Shown here: one piece after another, positions 1 to 5,917 of the stretch
Layout of the letters: every line of letters starts with the position of its first letter
Position numbering within the stretch: the stretch's first letter is position 1
NCBI GenBank assembly: GCA_001803815.1
Contig: MHEL01000098.1
Coordinates: 1 to 8,172 of the forward strand
From: Nitrospirae bacterium RBG_19FT_COMBO_42_15
GTDB lineage: Bacteria > Nitrospirota > CAKKRA01 > 9FT-COMBO-42-15
Direction of reading: 5' to 3'
Length of the DNA stretch: 8,172 nt
The notes under the pieces: generated by a model
Told to the model about the DNA's origin: nothing
The model's input: the letters and a program-made list of their open reading frames with translations, nothing else
The model's database searches: none
Position numbers and translations under genes: made by a program

Positions 1-980
1 AACCTATAGGCAAGTCGCCTGTCAAACTTAAAAATGTATCAGGCGGTTCTCATATATTGAAGATATCCAAAAAGTATTATGATGATTTTGAAAAAGAGAC
101 GGCCTTTAACAAAGGAGAGGAAAAGGGGCTGAATATAACATTAAAAAAGAGGTTAGTCCTTATCGGCCCTATAATAGAGGCAGGACAGACAGAGGGAAAG
201 GCTGTTGCAAGGAATCTTTTAATAGACAGCTTCAAGGCTATGCAGGCCTATCAATTAATTACACTGCCTGATGAAAAGGAGGCAGAGGTTTTAAAACAGT
301 CTGATGTCAATATTAAAACAGTGTTAAGCCATCTTTTAACGCAGGGTGGAAAGGATATTAAGTTAAAGGAGTTCTCAGAAAGACTAAACTCTGAACTCTT
401 TATCATTGCCTGTCTGATAAAGGACAAGGCAGGTCCAAAACTCATCTTTACGCTCTTTAACAGTGAAATGGAGAGGCCTGATATATTTATTATTGACCTT
501 ATTCAGGAGGATGTAAAACAGCCGCTTCTAAAAATCAGAAAGGCGCTGGAGTTTCAGCCATCCCTGTCAAAGCCTGCAGAGGTGAGAGGTGAAAAGGGAG
601 TAATTCTGTTTAATCACTTTATCAGCAGCGTCAAGGAGATGACAAAGGATAATAATAAGGAAAACGCTGGCATTGGCTATTTGAATCTTGGAAACTATCA
701 TGCAAATATGAAAAACTGGAAAGAAGCGATTGCTGCTTTTAATCAGGTTGCATCTGCAAACAAGGCAGGCCTTGGAAAGGGCACAGCATTATTCAGAATA
801 GGAGAGGTCTATGAAAACCTCAATTACTGGAACGAGGCAGCTGAGTATTATTACAGGGCAATGAAACAGTTTCCGCAGAACACTATTGATAGCAACGATG
901 GTGAGGCTGTCTCCTCTGCTTCACTAAAGCGGCTAAAAAGGCTGCACTCATTGGGGTTGATTAGGGAGAGGTATTGGTAG
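1..980 (+). CDS. PEGA-domain protein with C-terminal TPR-like repeats, 5'-truncated by window edge
   Basis: The frame is open from position 3 to the TAG at 978-980, so 325 residues are visible and the start lies outside the window. A TTG at 57 is a possible start codon, but the 18 codons before it read PIGKSPVKLKNV and then a GGSHILKI-like stretch. Together with the following KKYYDDFEKE this matches the second half of a PEGA domain (G-x-S-P-hydrophobic, G-x-H-x-hydrophobic, YxDFE), so TTG 57 is internal. A middle stretch of about 180 residues is not recognised. The last third has two TPR-like helical pairs (about residues 223-256 and 260-293 counted from position 3; motifs GYLNLGNYHANMKNWKEAIAAF and ALFRIGEVYENLNYWNEAAEYY are split here at about 20 residues each). 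PEGA domains are typically extracytoplasmic or envelope-associated and TPRs mediate protein contacts, so an envelope scaffold role is inferred. Any signal peptide is out of view. The stop codon abuts that of the convergent cyclase gene. Confidence 0.8.
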   Translation, partial: PIGKSPVKLKNVSGGSHILKISKKYYDDFEKETAFNKGEEKGLNITLKKRLVLIGPIIEAGQTEGKAVARNLLIDSFKAMQAYQLITLPDEKEAEVLKQSDVNIKTVLSHLLTQGGKDIKLKEFSERLNSELFIIACLIKDKAGPKLIFTLFNSEMERPDIFIIDLIQEDVKQPLLKIRKALEFQPSLSKPAEVRGEKGVILFNHFISSVKEMTKDNNKENAGIGYLNLGNYHANMKNWKEAIAAFNQVASANKAGLGKGTALFRIGEVYENLNYWNEAAEYYYRAMKQFPQNTIDSNDGEAVSSASLKRLKRLHSLGLIRERYW

Positions 981-2627
981 CTACCCCACCACCTCATATA
1001 CCATAACCTCTTTCTCTTTTCCTTTTACCTTCCATTTGCCGACTGGTTTGATTTCAAAAAAGTCTTTGGTAAGTTTGTATGTCTGCTCGCCGATTAATAT
1101 CTGTCCGGCCTTTGCCATGGTCTCAAGCCTTGCTGCTGTGTTTACTGCATCGCCGAGAACAGTGTATTCCATTCTCTGCAATGAGCCGATGTTTCCTGCA
1201 ACCACATCCCCTGTATTTATGCCGATTCTTACATTAAATTTTACACTGTCTTCCTTTCTTGCCATAAGGTTTTTAAGTTCGTCTCTCATCTCAACCGCTG
1301 CCCTTACAGCCCGAACAGCATCGTCCTTATGTGAAAAGGGCGCGCCGAATATGGCCATGATTGCATCGCCTATGTATTTATCAAGTGTGCCGCCGTGCTT
1401 GAATATAATATCTGTCATAAGGCTGAAATAATCGTTAAGTAGGTTTGCAATCTCAGTAGGGGATAATCTTTCGGACATGCTTGTAAAGCCCTGGATATCA
1501 GAAAAGAGTATTGTTACCTCCTTTTCCTGAACATCAAGGGAGGTGTTTATGCCATCCTGTATCTCCTTCATTATTAAATCAACTATATCAGGCGAGTGGT
1601 ATTGAGAAAGCCTCTTTCTGAATTCAGCCTCTTTTAAAATCTTTTCCTTAAGCCTTGCCTGCTGAATGCCTATTGCTGCCTGATTTGCAATTGCTGTAAG
1701 GAGTTCCAGATCTTCATTTGAAAACCTGTTTGTTGATATAAGGCTGTCAACATAAATGATGCCTAATACATCATCCATATTCCATAATGGCACACACATG
1801 GCAGAGCGGATGCCGTACAGGATGATGCTCTCGCCTCCTTTGAACCTTGGGTCTATCTTTGCGTCAGATGTTAGGATTGACACCTTTTCTTTAATAACCT
1901 GTTTTGCAATGGTCTTGCTTATAGTGATATTCCCGCCCTCCTCAGGCTTGAGCCCGCTGTGCCTTACTACCTGAGGGATGAGCTCCCCTTTTTCTTTATC
2001 AAGGAGGAGCAGAAACGCCCTCTCTGCCTTTATCACCTGTAGGACAAGGTCTACAATAAGATTAAGGAGGTGGTTCAGCTCTATTGTGGATAAGAGCGCC
2101 CTGCCAATTTCATAAAGTATAAAGAAAAAGTTCCTGGCATCGCCTGATGCCTCTTTCTTGTCAAGCTGAAGCTCATGCGGGTCTAATATAAAGGTCGGCG
2201 GTTTTTTTGCATCTGGGCTTGCAGGGAGGGGCATCAGGCCGTGAAGTGACTTAGCAATATAGCTGTCAGTAACAGGTTTAATGATTGTGCCTTCCGGCGG
2301 GACAAAGGGCTGGGAATCATCAAGCACAAGGATGTCTGCAACCTCTTCCTCAAAGCAGAAGGTGGTCTTGCCTATTGCAATTTCATCTTTATTATTCAGC
2401 TTCTTTTCTTTAGTTTTTGTTCCATTAACAAAGGTTCCGTTGTAGCTGTCTAAGTCTATTACAAAGAATTCTTTGCCTCTTCTTACAACCTCGGCATGGC
2501 TGCGTGATACGAGCCTGTCCTCAAGCACTATGTCATTTGAGGGGAGTCTCCCAATCTTCTGGGATGCTAAGGTGATAAAATGGATATCGCCTGTCTTTGG
2601 GCCTTTGATTACTGCCAATCGCGCCAT
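981..2627 (-). CDS. FHA-GAF-class III adenylate cyclase
   Basis: The protein has 548 residues and no membrane segment. Residues 1-95 form an FHA domain, a phosphothreonine-binding fold: G26-R27, S41-R-S-H44 and N63-G64 are present. A linker rich in proline and lysine spans about 100-160. Residues 175-330 look like a GAF sensor domain, with CVPLW near 278 and GIIYVDS near 289. Residues 365-520 are a class III cyclase domain. Metal-binding aspartates are D377 (FSDIQGF) and D421 (GDAIMAIFG). K417 and T489 sit at the purine-specifying positions. N496 and R500 (VNTAAR) are the transition-state pair. The Lys/Thr pair predicts ATP as substrate and class IIIb membership, so cAMP is the expected product. 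The ATG is the only possible start because an in-frame TAA lies two codons upstream. No good Shine-Dalgarno is visible, and the upstream gene ends 13 nt before, so translation is probably coupled. It is the last gene of the operon. Its stop directly abuts the stop of the convergent PEGA gene, and no terminator is visible. Confidence 0.95.
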   Translation of the reverse strand: MARLAVIKGPKTGDIHFITLASQKIGRLPSNDIVLEDRLVSRSHAEVVRRGKEFFVIDLDSYNGTFVNGTKTKEKKLNNKDEIAIGKTTFCFEEEVADILVLDDSQPFVPPEGTIIKPVTDSYIAKSLHGLMPLPASPDAKKPPTFILDPHELQLDKKEASGDARNFFFILYEIGRALLSTIELNHLLNLIVDLVLQVIKAERAFLLLLDKEKGELIPQVVRHSGLKPEEGGNITISKTIAKQVIKEKVSILTSDAKIDPRFKGGESIILYGIRSAMCVPLWNMDDVLGIIYVDSLISTNRFSNEDLELLTAIANQAAIGIQQARLKEKILKEAEFRKRLSQYHSPDIVDLIMKEIQDGINTSLDVQEKEVTILFSDIQGFTSMSERLSPTEIANLLNDYFSLMTDIIFKHGGTLDKYIGDAIMAIFGAPFSHKDDAVRAVRAAVEMRDELKNLMARKEDSVKFNVRIGINTGDVVAGNIGSLQRMEYTVLGDAVNTAARLETMAKAGQILIGEQTYKLTKDFFEIKPVGKWKVKGKEKEVMVYEVVG

Positions 2628-2640
2628 AGGTTATCTATGC

Positions 2641-2925
2641 TTATGCCAGCATTACCCTTCGCTCTCTTGCAATATGCTGGAGGACTATTATTGCGTTATG
2701 GAGTCTGTGCAGCTTCATATTTCTGCTTCTGATTAACAGTGTGTCATGCAGAGGAAATTTCTCTGACCTTATCTCTGTCTGAATCTTTCTTAGATAGTGG
2801 TACAGATTCTTATAATCTTCAGGCAGCAGTTTTTTCAGCATGAGTGGATTTACTGACAGGTATCCCTCTGCAATATCCCTTGCAGTTGCCGCCAAACTCT
2901 TTCCTCTGAACTCTGCGCCTTCCAT
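2641..2925 (-). CDS. Small helical protein of unknown family
   Basis: This is a 94-residue protein that I do not recognise. It is soluble and predicted to be mostly alpha-helical, with a basic C-terminal half containing IRSRNMKLHRLHNAI and ending in ARERRVMLA. It has no cysteine, no signal peptide and no membrane segment. The ATG follows the TAA of the upstream HAMP gene with no base between them (TAA|ATG). The nearest purine-rich stretch, AAGG, lies inside the end of that upstream gene. The stop is 13 nt before the cyclase ATG. This tight packing between a HAMP membrane protein and a soluble cyclase supports a real, co-translated gene. An adaptor between the two is only an inference from position. 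Confidence 0.75.
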   Translation of the reverse strand: MEGAEFRGKSLAATARDIAEGYLSVNPLMLKKLLPEDYKNLYHYLRKIQTEIRSEKFPLHDTLLIRSRNMKLHRLHNAIIVLQHIARERRVMLA

Positions 2926-3471
2926 TTAGCAAACCTTAAAAGGCCTTACTATTGCCTCTAATTCTTTTTCTATCTTCATAATCTTGTCCATCTGAGAGGC
3001 AAACTCATTTTTGGATTTACTGTCCGCAATTTTTTCTGATAGGTTCTGGGTCTCTTTTGATAATAAGATGAGTTTTTCCTCCATATTCAGGACCGATTCC
3101 CTGAAATTGCTTGAAATACTATTTAAATTGTCTGCAATCTGATGAAAGATTATATTGTGTTCTTTTCTAATAAACAGCTTTATCAGCAAATCGCCTTTTG
3201 CCATTTCTTTAGTTACACGGTTGATAGCAAATAGCGGGCCTGCGAATCTGTGTGAATAGAAAATGCTTGCTACGCCGATGAATATTATTAGTATGCCAAA
3301 CACTATTGGAATCATCAAAGGGAAGCTGACAGACTTGGAAAGCCTTTGAAATAGCAATAGGATGAAGGAATATCCGATCAGGATTGTTATTACAAAGGCA
3401 GCAAACCTTCCCTGAAACTCTTTGTTAATAAGAAAGGTGTGCCTTCTTTCAAAATAACTTCTTTCACTCAT
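2926..3471 (-). CDS. Two-TM HAMP-domain membrane protein without output domain
   Basis: The protein has 181 residues. A charged N-terminus of about 20 residues (MSERSYFERRHTFLINKEFQ) is followed by TM1 at about 22-42, a very short loop with KSVSFP, and TM2 at about 52-72. A HAMP-like segment follows from about 73 to 125: YSHRFAGPL with the conserved proline, then a KEMAKGDL turn and a second amphipathic helix. The remainder (about 126-175) is a predicted coiled coil. Known HAMP proteins pass a signal from the membrane to an attached kinase, cyclase or methyl-accepting domain. Here the chain ends after the coiled coil, so the output partner is presumably separate. Both termini are predicted to be cytoplasmic with almost no external domain, which suggests sensing within the membrane. 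An AAAGG about 10 nt upstream can serve as ribosome site. The gene lies 26 nt after the methyltransferase stop, and its own stop touches the start of the 94-residue gene. Confidence 0.85.
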   Translation of the reverse strand: MSERSYFERRHTFLINKEFQGRFAAFVITILIGYSFILLLFQRLSKSVSFPLMIPIVFGILIIFIGVASIFYSHRFAGPLFAINRVTKEMAKGDLLIKLFIRKEHNIIFHQIADNLNSISSNFRESVLNMEEKLILLSKETQNLSEKIADSKSKNEFASQMDKIMKIEKELEAIVRPFKVC

Positions 3472-3497
3472 TTTTATCCAGCCTTTCTACTCAAATT

Positions 3498-4115
3498 TCA
3501 CTTATTATTAATACACTGGACAGCCTTCCAGTAATTAAAAAAGTTTACCTTCTCTTTTTTGTTAATCTTGAGCCCTGTTTTATTCAGCAGGTCGTATAAG
3601 TCAAGATCTGTCCTAAAGCCTATCTTGCAGCATACAGGCGATATCATTTTTTCAAAGCCGGAGATAAATTTATTTTTGCTCATAAAATGGTTGAGAAATA
3701 CGATCCTGCCCCCTTTTTTGCAAACCCTTTTTATCTCATGAGCTGCCTTAACAGGGTCAGGAACAGTGCTTATAAAATATGCTGCCATTACAGAATCAAA
3801 GGTGTTGTCTTCAAATTCCATTCTTGTGGCATCCATTTTATGAATCCGAACATTTACAAGCCTCTTTTCCTTTATCTTTTTTTCTGCCTCTTTTAGCATC
3901 TTGGCTGAAAGGTCAACGCCTACAATCTTGCAGTATCGTGGATAGCAGGGAAGCGAAAGGCCTGTGCCTACGCCCACCTCAAGAATATTATCATCCTCCT
4001 TAATATCCAGAAGCTCAATCCCGGTCTCCCTCCCTGATTCAAATATCTTACCAAAAATAAGATCATAAACGCCGGAATAATTTGAATAGACCCTTTCTAC
4101 TGATTCAATATTCAT
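3498..4115 (-). CDS. Class I SAM-dependent methyltransferase, PmtA-like
   Basis: The protein has 205 residues. Motif I is ILEVGVGTG (44-52), the acidic residue ending strand 2 is D68 (VGVDLS), and KMDAT places D95 at the adenine-binding position. The post-motif region is KKGGRIVFLNHF (133-144). The N-terminal pattern YSGVYDLIFGKIFESGR, and LSLP after motif I, resemble the UbiE-related phosphatidylethanolamine N-methyltransferases (Rhodobacter-type PmtA), which methylate phosphatidylethanolamine at the membrane using SAM. That substrate is inferred from family resemblance only; another lipid or quinone substrate is possible. The start is well supported: AAAGGAGG at 4121-4128, 5 nt before the ATG. 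It lies 20 nt downstream of the BON gene and is probably co-transcribed with it. Confidence 0.85.
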   Translation of the reverse strand: MNIESVERVYSNYSGVYDLIFGKIFESGRETGIELLDIKEDDNILEVGVGTGLSLPCYPRYCKIVGVDLSAKMLKEAEKKIKEKRLVNVRIHKMDATRMEFEDNTFDSVMAAYFISTVPDPVKAAHEIKRVCKKGGRIVFLNHFMSKNKFISGFEKMISPVCCKIGFRTDLDLYDLLNKTGLKINKKEKVNFFNYWKAVQCINNK

Positions 4116-4135
4116 TTTTTCCTCCTTTGTAAAAC

Positions 4136-4642
4136 TTACCCCCGTTTTTTAATAACAATTGCTGAAACTACCTCTTTTACCCCTTTTGTGTTAAGTGCGA
4201 TATCTACTGCCTTTGCCACTTCCTGAGGTGAATTGACTTTTCCTGATAAGGTTACCTTTCTGTCTAAGGTTGATACATTGATATCCAATACAGATAAGCC
4301 CTTATCCTTTGCAAGCTCCGTCTTTATTCTTGCTGTAATCGCCGCATCATCTGCTGCTGACCTTGTGTTTTCAATTATGTTATCGCCCTTTTTTCTTACA
4401 ACAATTCCGAGCTCCCTTACATCTACCACTGCCTCTCTGCTTTTATCTGAAATAGCATCTATTATCTCCCTTGTATCAGCCTTTATCCCGGAGACAACAT
4501 CCTTTGCAGTATCCTCAACAAGGCTCTTTGTCTCCCCAACCTTTCTCTTGGCCTCTTCAATCCCCCTTCCCTTTGTGATTACATAGTAAATCCCGAGAAC
4601 TATTGTAATCATTCCTATAAGCATTAAAATTTTTTTTATCAT
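4136..4642 (-). CDS. Membrane-anchored BON-domain protein
   Basis: The protein has 168 residues. Residues 3-22 (after MIKK) are a hydrophobic helix with no cysteine lipobox and no clear cleavage site, so a signal anchor is most likely. Residues 28-90 are a charged amphipathic helical region. Residues 98-165 form one BON domain: DAAITARIKTEL, then VTLSGKVNSP with the conserved central glycine, then GVKEVVSAIVI. BON domains are found in periplasmic proteins such as OsmY and are linked to phospholipid binding and envelope stress. This is the first gene of the five-gene minus-strand operon, behind an extended -10 promoter. No strong Shine-Dalgarno precedes the ATG, which is unusual for this window. 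No better in-frame start is seen; the ATG at residue 7 lacks one too. Confidence 0.85.
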   Translation of the reverse strand: MIKKILMLIGMITIVLGIYYVITKGRGIEEAKRKVGETKSLVEDTAKDVVSGIKADTREIIDAISDKSREAVVDVRELGIVVRKKGDNIIENTRSAADDAAITARIKTELAKDKGLSVLDINVSTLDRKVTLSGKVNSPQEVAKAVDIALNTKGVKEVVSAIVIKKRG

Positions 4643-4690
4643 AATACAAAGAAAATTTGTTAAAAACAGATATTAGTTATAACGGCAATA

Positions 4691-4718
4691 ATTATACCAT
4701 TAAATAATAAAAGGGCAA
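4691..4718 (-). promoter_or_regulatory. Extended -10 promoter of the BON-methyltransferase-HAMP-cyclase operon
   Basis: Reading the minus strand, TTGCCC (4713-4718) is followed by a 16-nt spacer and TATAAT (4691-4696), with TGG directly before the -10 box, the extended -10 pattern. Transcription would start near 4683, giving a leader of about 40 nt to the ATG at 4642. It lies just after the rpsI terminator, so the operon looks independently transcribed. Confidence 0.6.
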
Positions 4719-4739
4719 ATAAAATTATAGTTTTACAAC

Positions 4740-4773
4740 AAAAAAAGGGGAAGGCATTATGCCTTCCCCTTTT
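4740..4773 (-). terminator. Rho-independent terminator of rplM-rpsI
   Basis: A perfect 14-bp stem (arms 4743-4756 and 4760-4773, half-site AAAAGGGGAAGGCA) encloses a 3-nt loop. On the minus strand it ends in a run of T from the A tract at 4740-4746. It begins 27 nt after the rpsI stop. The A/T-flanked stem is symmetrical, but no plus-strand gene ends here. Confidence 0.92.
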
Positions 4774-4800
4774 AAAGGAATTATCAGTATTAAATAAAAA

Positions 4801-5190
4801 TTATCTCTTAGAGAACTGGAATTTTTTTCTTGCGCCCTTTTGGCCGTATTTCTTTCTCTCTTTTTCTCTTGAATCCCGTGTAATAAGCCCTTCCTTTTTA
4901 AGCTTATCCCGAAGCGAAGAATCTATTGCAATAAGCGCCTTTGTAATTCCGTGTCTTATTGCGCCTGCCTGGCCGGATAAACCGCCGCCGAGGACATTGG
5001 CAGAGATATTTAATTTGCCGAGATTTTCTGTAAGCTCAAGCGGCTGTCTTACCATCATCTGCAGGGTCTCTCTTCCAAAGTAGTCGCCCAGCTCTTTATT
5101 ATTTACAATTATTTTACCGCTGCCAGGGGAGACTAAAACCCTTGCAACAGCGTTCTTTCTTTTTCCAGTTGCGTATATTGCTTCTGCCAT
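4801..5190 (-). CDS. rpsI: 30S ribosomal protein S9
   Basis: The 129 residues are full length for bacterial S9. Diagnostic segments are [13 protein letters not shown] (6-18), the family signature [19 protein letters not shown] (68-86), and the basic C-terminal tail ending KFQFSKR, which in S9 reaches the P-site tRNA. The ribosome site AAAGGAG (5199-5205) lies 8 nt before the ATG and overlaps the TAA stop of rplM (5204-5206), so the two genes are probably translationally coupled. It is the last gene of the operon, followed by a strong terminator. Confidence 0.98.
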   Translation of the reverse strand: MAEAIYATGKRKNAVARVLVSPGSGKIIVNNKELGDYFGRETLQMMVRQPLELTENLGKLNISANVLGGGLSGQAGAIRHGITKALIAIDSSLRDKLKKEGLITRDSREKERKKYGQKGARKKFQFSKR

Positions 5191-5203
5191 AAGAATTGCT
5201 CCT

Positions 5204-5632
5204 TTACATCTTTAGGTTTACCGGACTCTGGGCAATATGAGGATGCTCAGAGCCGCAGTATATTTTAAGTTTTTTTATCATTGACTTGCCGAGGATAGAC
5301 TTTGGCAGCATCCCTCTTACTGCCTTTTTAAGCACATCTTCAGGCTTTTTCTTTAAGAGCTCCTCAAGCTTCTCTGCCTTAAGTCCGCCGGGATAGCGCG
5401 AATGATGATAATAAATCTTGTTCTTTAGCTTTTTGCCTGTATACTGAACCTTATCTGCGTTTATAACAATTACATGATCGCCTGTATCTACATGCGGAGT
5501 AAATATAGGCTTATGCTTTCCTATCAGCACCTCAGCTATTCCTGATGCAATTCTTCCGAGGGTCTTGCCCTCTGCATCAACAATAAACCATTTCCTTTCC
5601 ATTTCTTCTTTTTTAGCCATTATTGTTTTCAT
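5204..5632 (-). CDS. rplM: 50S ribosomal protein L13
   Basis: The 142 residues match the usual length of L13, an early-assembling large-subunit protein. Typical segments are the N-terminal [54 protein letters not shown], and the signature region [15 protein letters not shown]. The chosen ATG gives the standard N-terminus; TAAGGAG (5643-5649) lies 10 nt upstream. The rplM-rpsI pair is a widely conserved operon. It has its own consensus-like promoter between tRNA-Glu and rplM. Confidence 0.98.
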   Translation of the reverse strand: MKTIMAKKEEMERKWFIVDAEGKTLGRIASGIAEVLIGKHKPIFTPHVDTGDHVIVINADKVQYTGKKLKNKIYYHHSRYPGGLKAEKLEELLKKKPEDVLKKAVRGMLPKSILGKSMIKKLKIYCGSEHPHIAQSPVNLKM

Positions 5633-5673
5633 CTTTGTTTAACTCCTTACTTCCCTGAATAAGACAGCCTGTT

Positions 5674-5702
5674 ATTTTAATTAAAAACCCTTTACTTGTC
5701 AA
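5674..5702 (-). promoter_or_regulatory. Sigma-70-type promoter of rplM-rpsI
   Basis: On the minus strand TTGACA (5697-5702) is followed by a 17-nt spacer and TAAAAT (5674-5679). The predicted start near 5667 gives a leader of about 35 nt containing the rplM ribosome site. The -35 box lies 14 nt past the tRNA-Glu CCA end. An A/T-rich imperfect stem (AAAAACCTT with AAAGGGTTTTT, one bulged G) encloses the -35 box and ends in five T. It could act as a weak terminator for the tRNA transcript, but this is uncertain. Confidence 0.75.
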
Positions 5703-5715
5703 GGTTTTTTTAGCT

Positions 5716-5793
5716 TGGCGTCCCCAGGGGGATTTGAACCCCCGTCGCCGCCGTGAAAGGGCGGTGTCCTGGGCCGGGCTAGACGATGGGGAC
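5716..5793 (-). tRNA. tRNA-Glu (anticodon UUC)
   Basis: This is a 78-nt cloverleaf. The acceptor stem is GTCCCCA/TGGGGAC with discriminator G and an encoded CCA. The anticodon stem is CCGCC/GGCGG around loop CTTTCAC, giving anticodon TTC. The T arm is GGGGG-TTCAAAT-CCCCC. The sequence closely follows the well-known bacterial tRNA-Glu, with a D loop two bases longer than in E. coli. It is the second gene of the tRNA pair, 3 nt after tRNA-Lys. Confidence 0.97.
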
Positions 5794-5796
5794 AAT

Positions 5797-5872
5797 TGGT
5801 GAGCCGCGTTGGAGTCGAACCAACGACACCCGCCTTAAAAGGGCGGTGCTCTACCTGCTGAGCTAGCGGCTC
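5797..5872 (-). tRNA. tRNA-Lys (anticodon UUU)
   Basis: This is a 76-nt cloverleaf. The acceptor stem is GAGCCGC/GCGGCTC with discriminator A and an encoded CCA. The D arm contains TAGCTCAGCAGGTAGAGCA. The anticodon stem is CCGCC/GGCGG around loop CTTTTAA, giving anticodon TTT. The T arm carries TTCGACT. It is the first gene of the tRNA pair, directly downstream of purA, with its own promoter. Only three bases (5794-5796) separate its CCA end from the 5' end of tRNA-Glu, so the two are certainly one transcript. Confidence 0.97.
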
Positions 5873-5888
5873 CAAAAATGAAAAAGAT

Positions 5889-5917
5889 ATAATAACAGAG
5901 ATATTAATCTATGTCAA
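5889..5917 (-). promoter_or_regulatory. Promoter of the tRNA-Lys/tRNA-Glu unit, overlapping the purA stop
   Basis: On the minus strand TTGACA (5912-5917), a 17-nt spacer and TATTAT (5889-5894) form a near-consensus promoter, with TGT before the -10 box as an extended element. The start is expected near 5882, about 10 nt before the tRNA-Lys 5' end. The -35 hexamer is also the last two sense codons of purA (TTG Leu, ACA Thr), followed by its TAG stop. Confidence 0.78.

Noticed and set aside
57..59. TTG as true start of the PEGA/TPR gene
   Set aside because: There is no Shine-Dalgarno before it, and the upstream codons continue a recognisable PEGA domain.
1036..1431. 131-codon plus-strand ORF opposite the cyclase domain
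   Set aside because: It is an antisense shadow of the strongly supported catalytic domain, with a serine- and leucine-rich low-information peptide.
2473..2736. 87-codon plus-strand ORF across the cyclase start and the 94-residue gene
   Set aside because: It is antisense to the FHA domain and has no promoter or ribosome site.
4233..4586. 117-codon plus-strand ORF opposite the BON gene
   Set aside because: It is an antisense shadow; the BON domain on the other strand is clear.
4774..4800. Possible second element between terminator and rpsI stop
   Set aside because: It is only a short AT-rich stretch without structure or motif.
5613..5795. 60-codon minus-strand ORF overlapping tRNA-Glu and the rplM leader
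   Set aside because: It runs through the tRNA and the rplM promoter, has no ribosome site, and its peptide is simply translated tRNA sequence.
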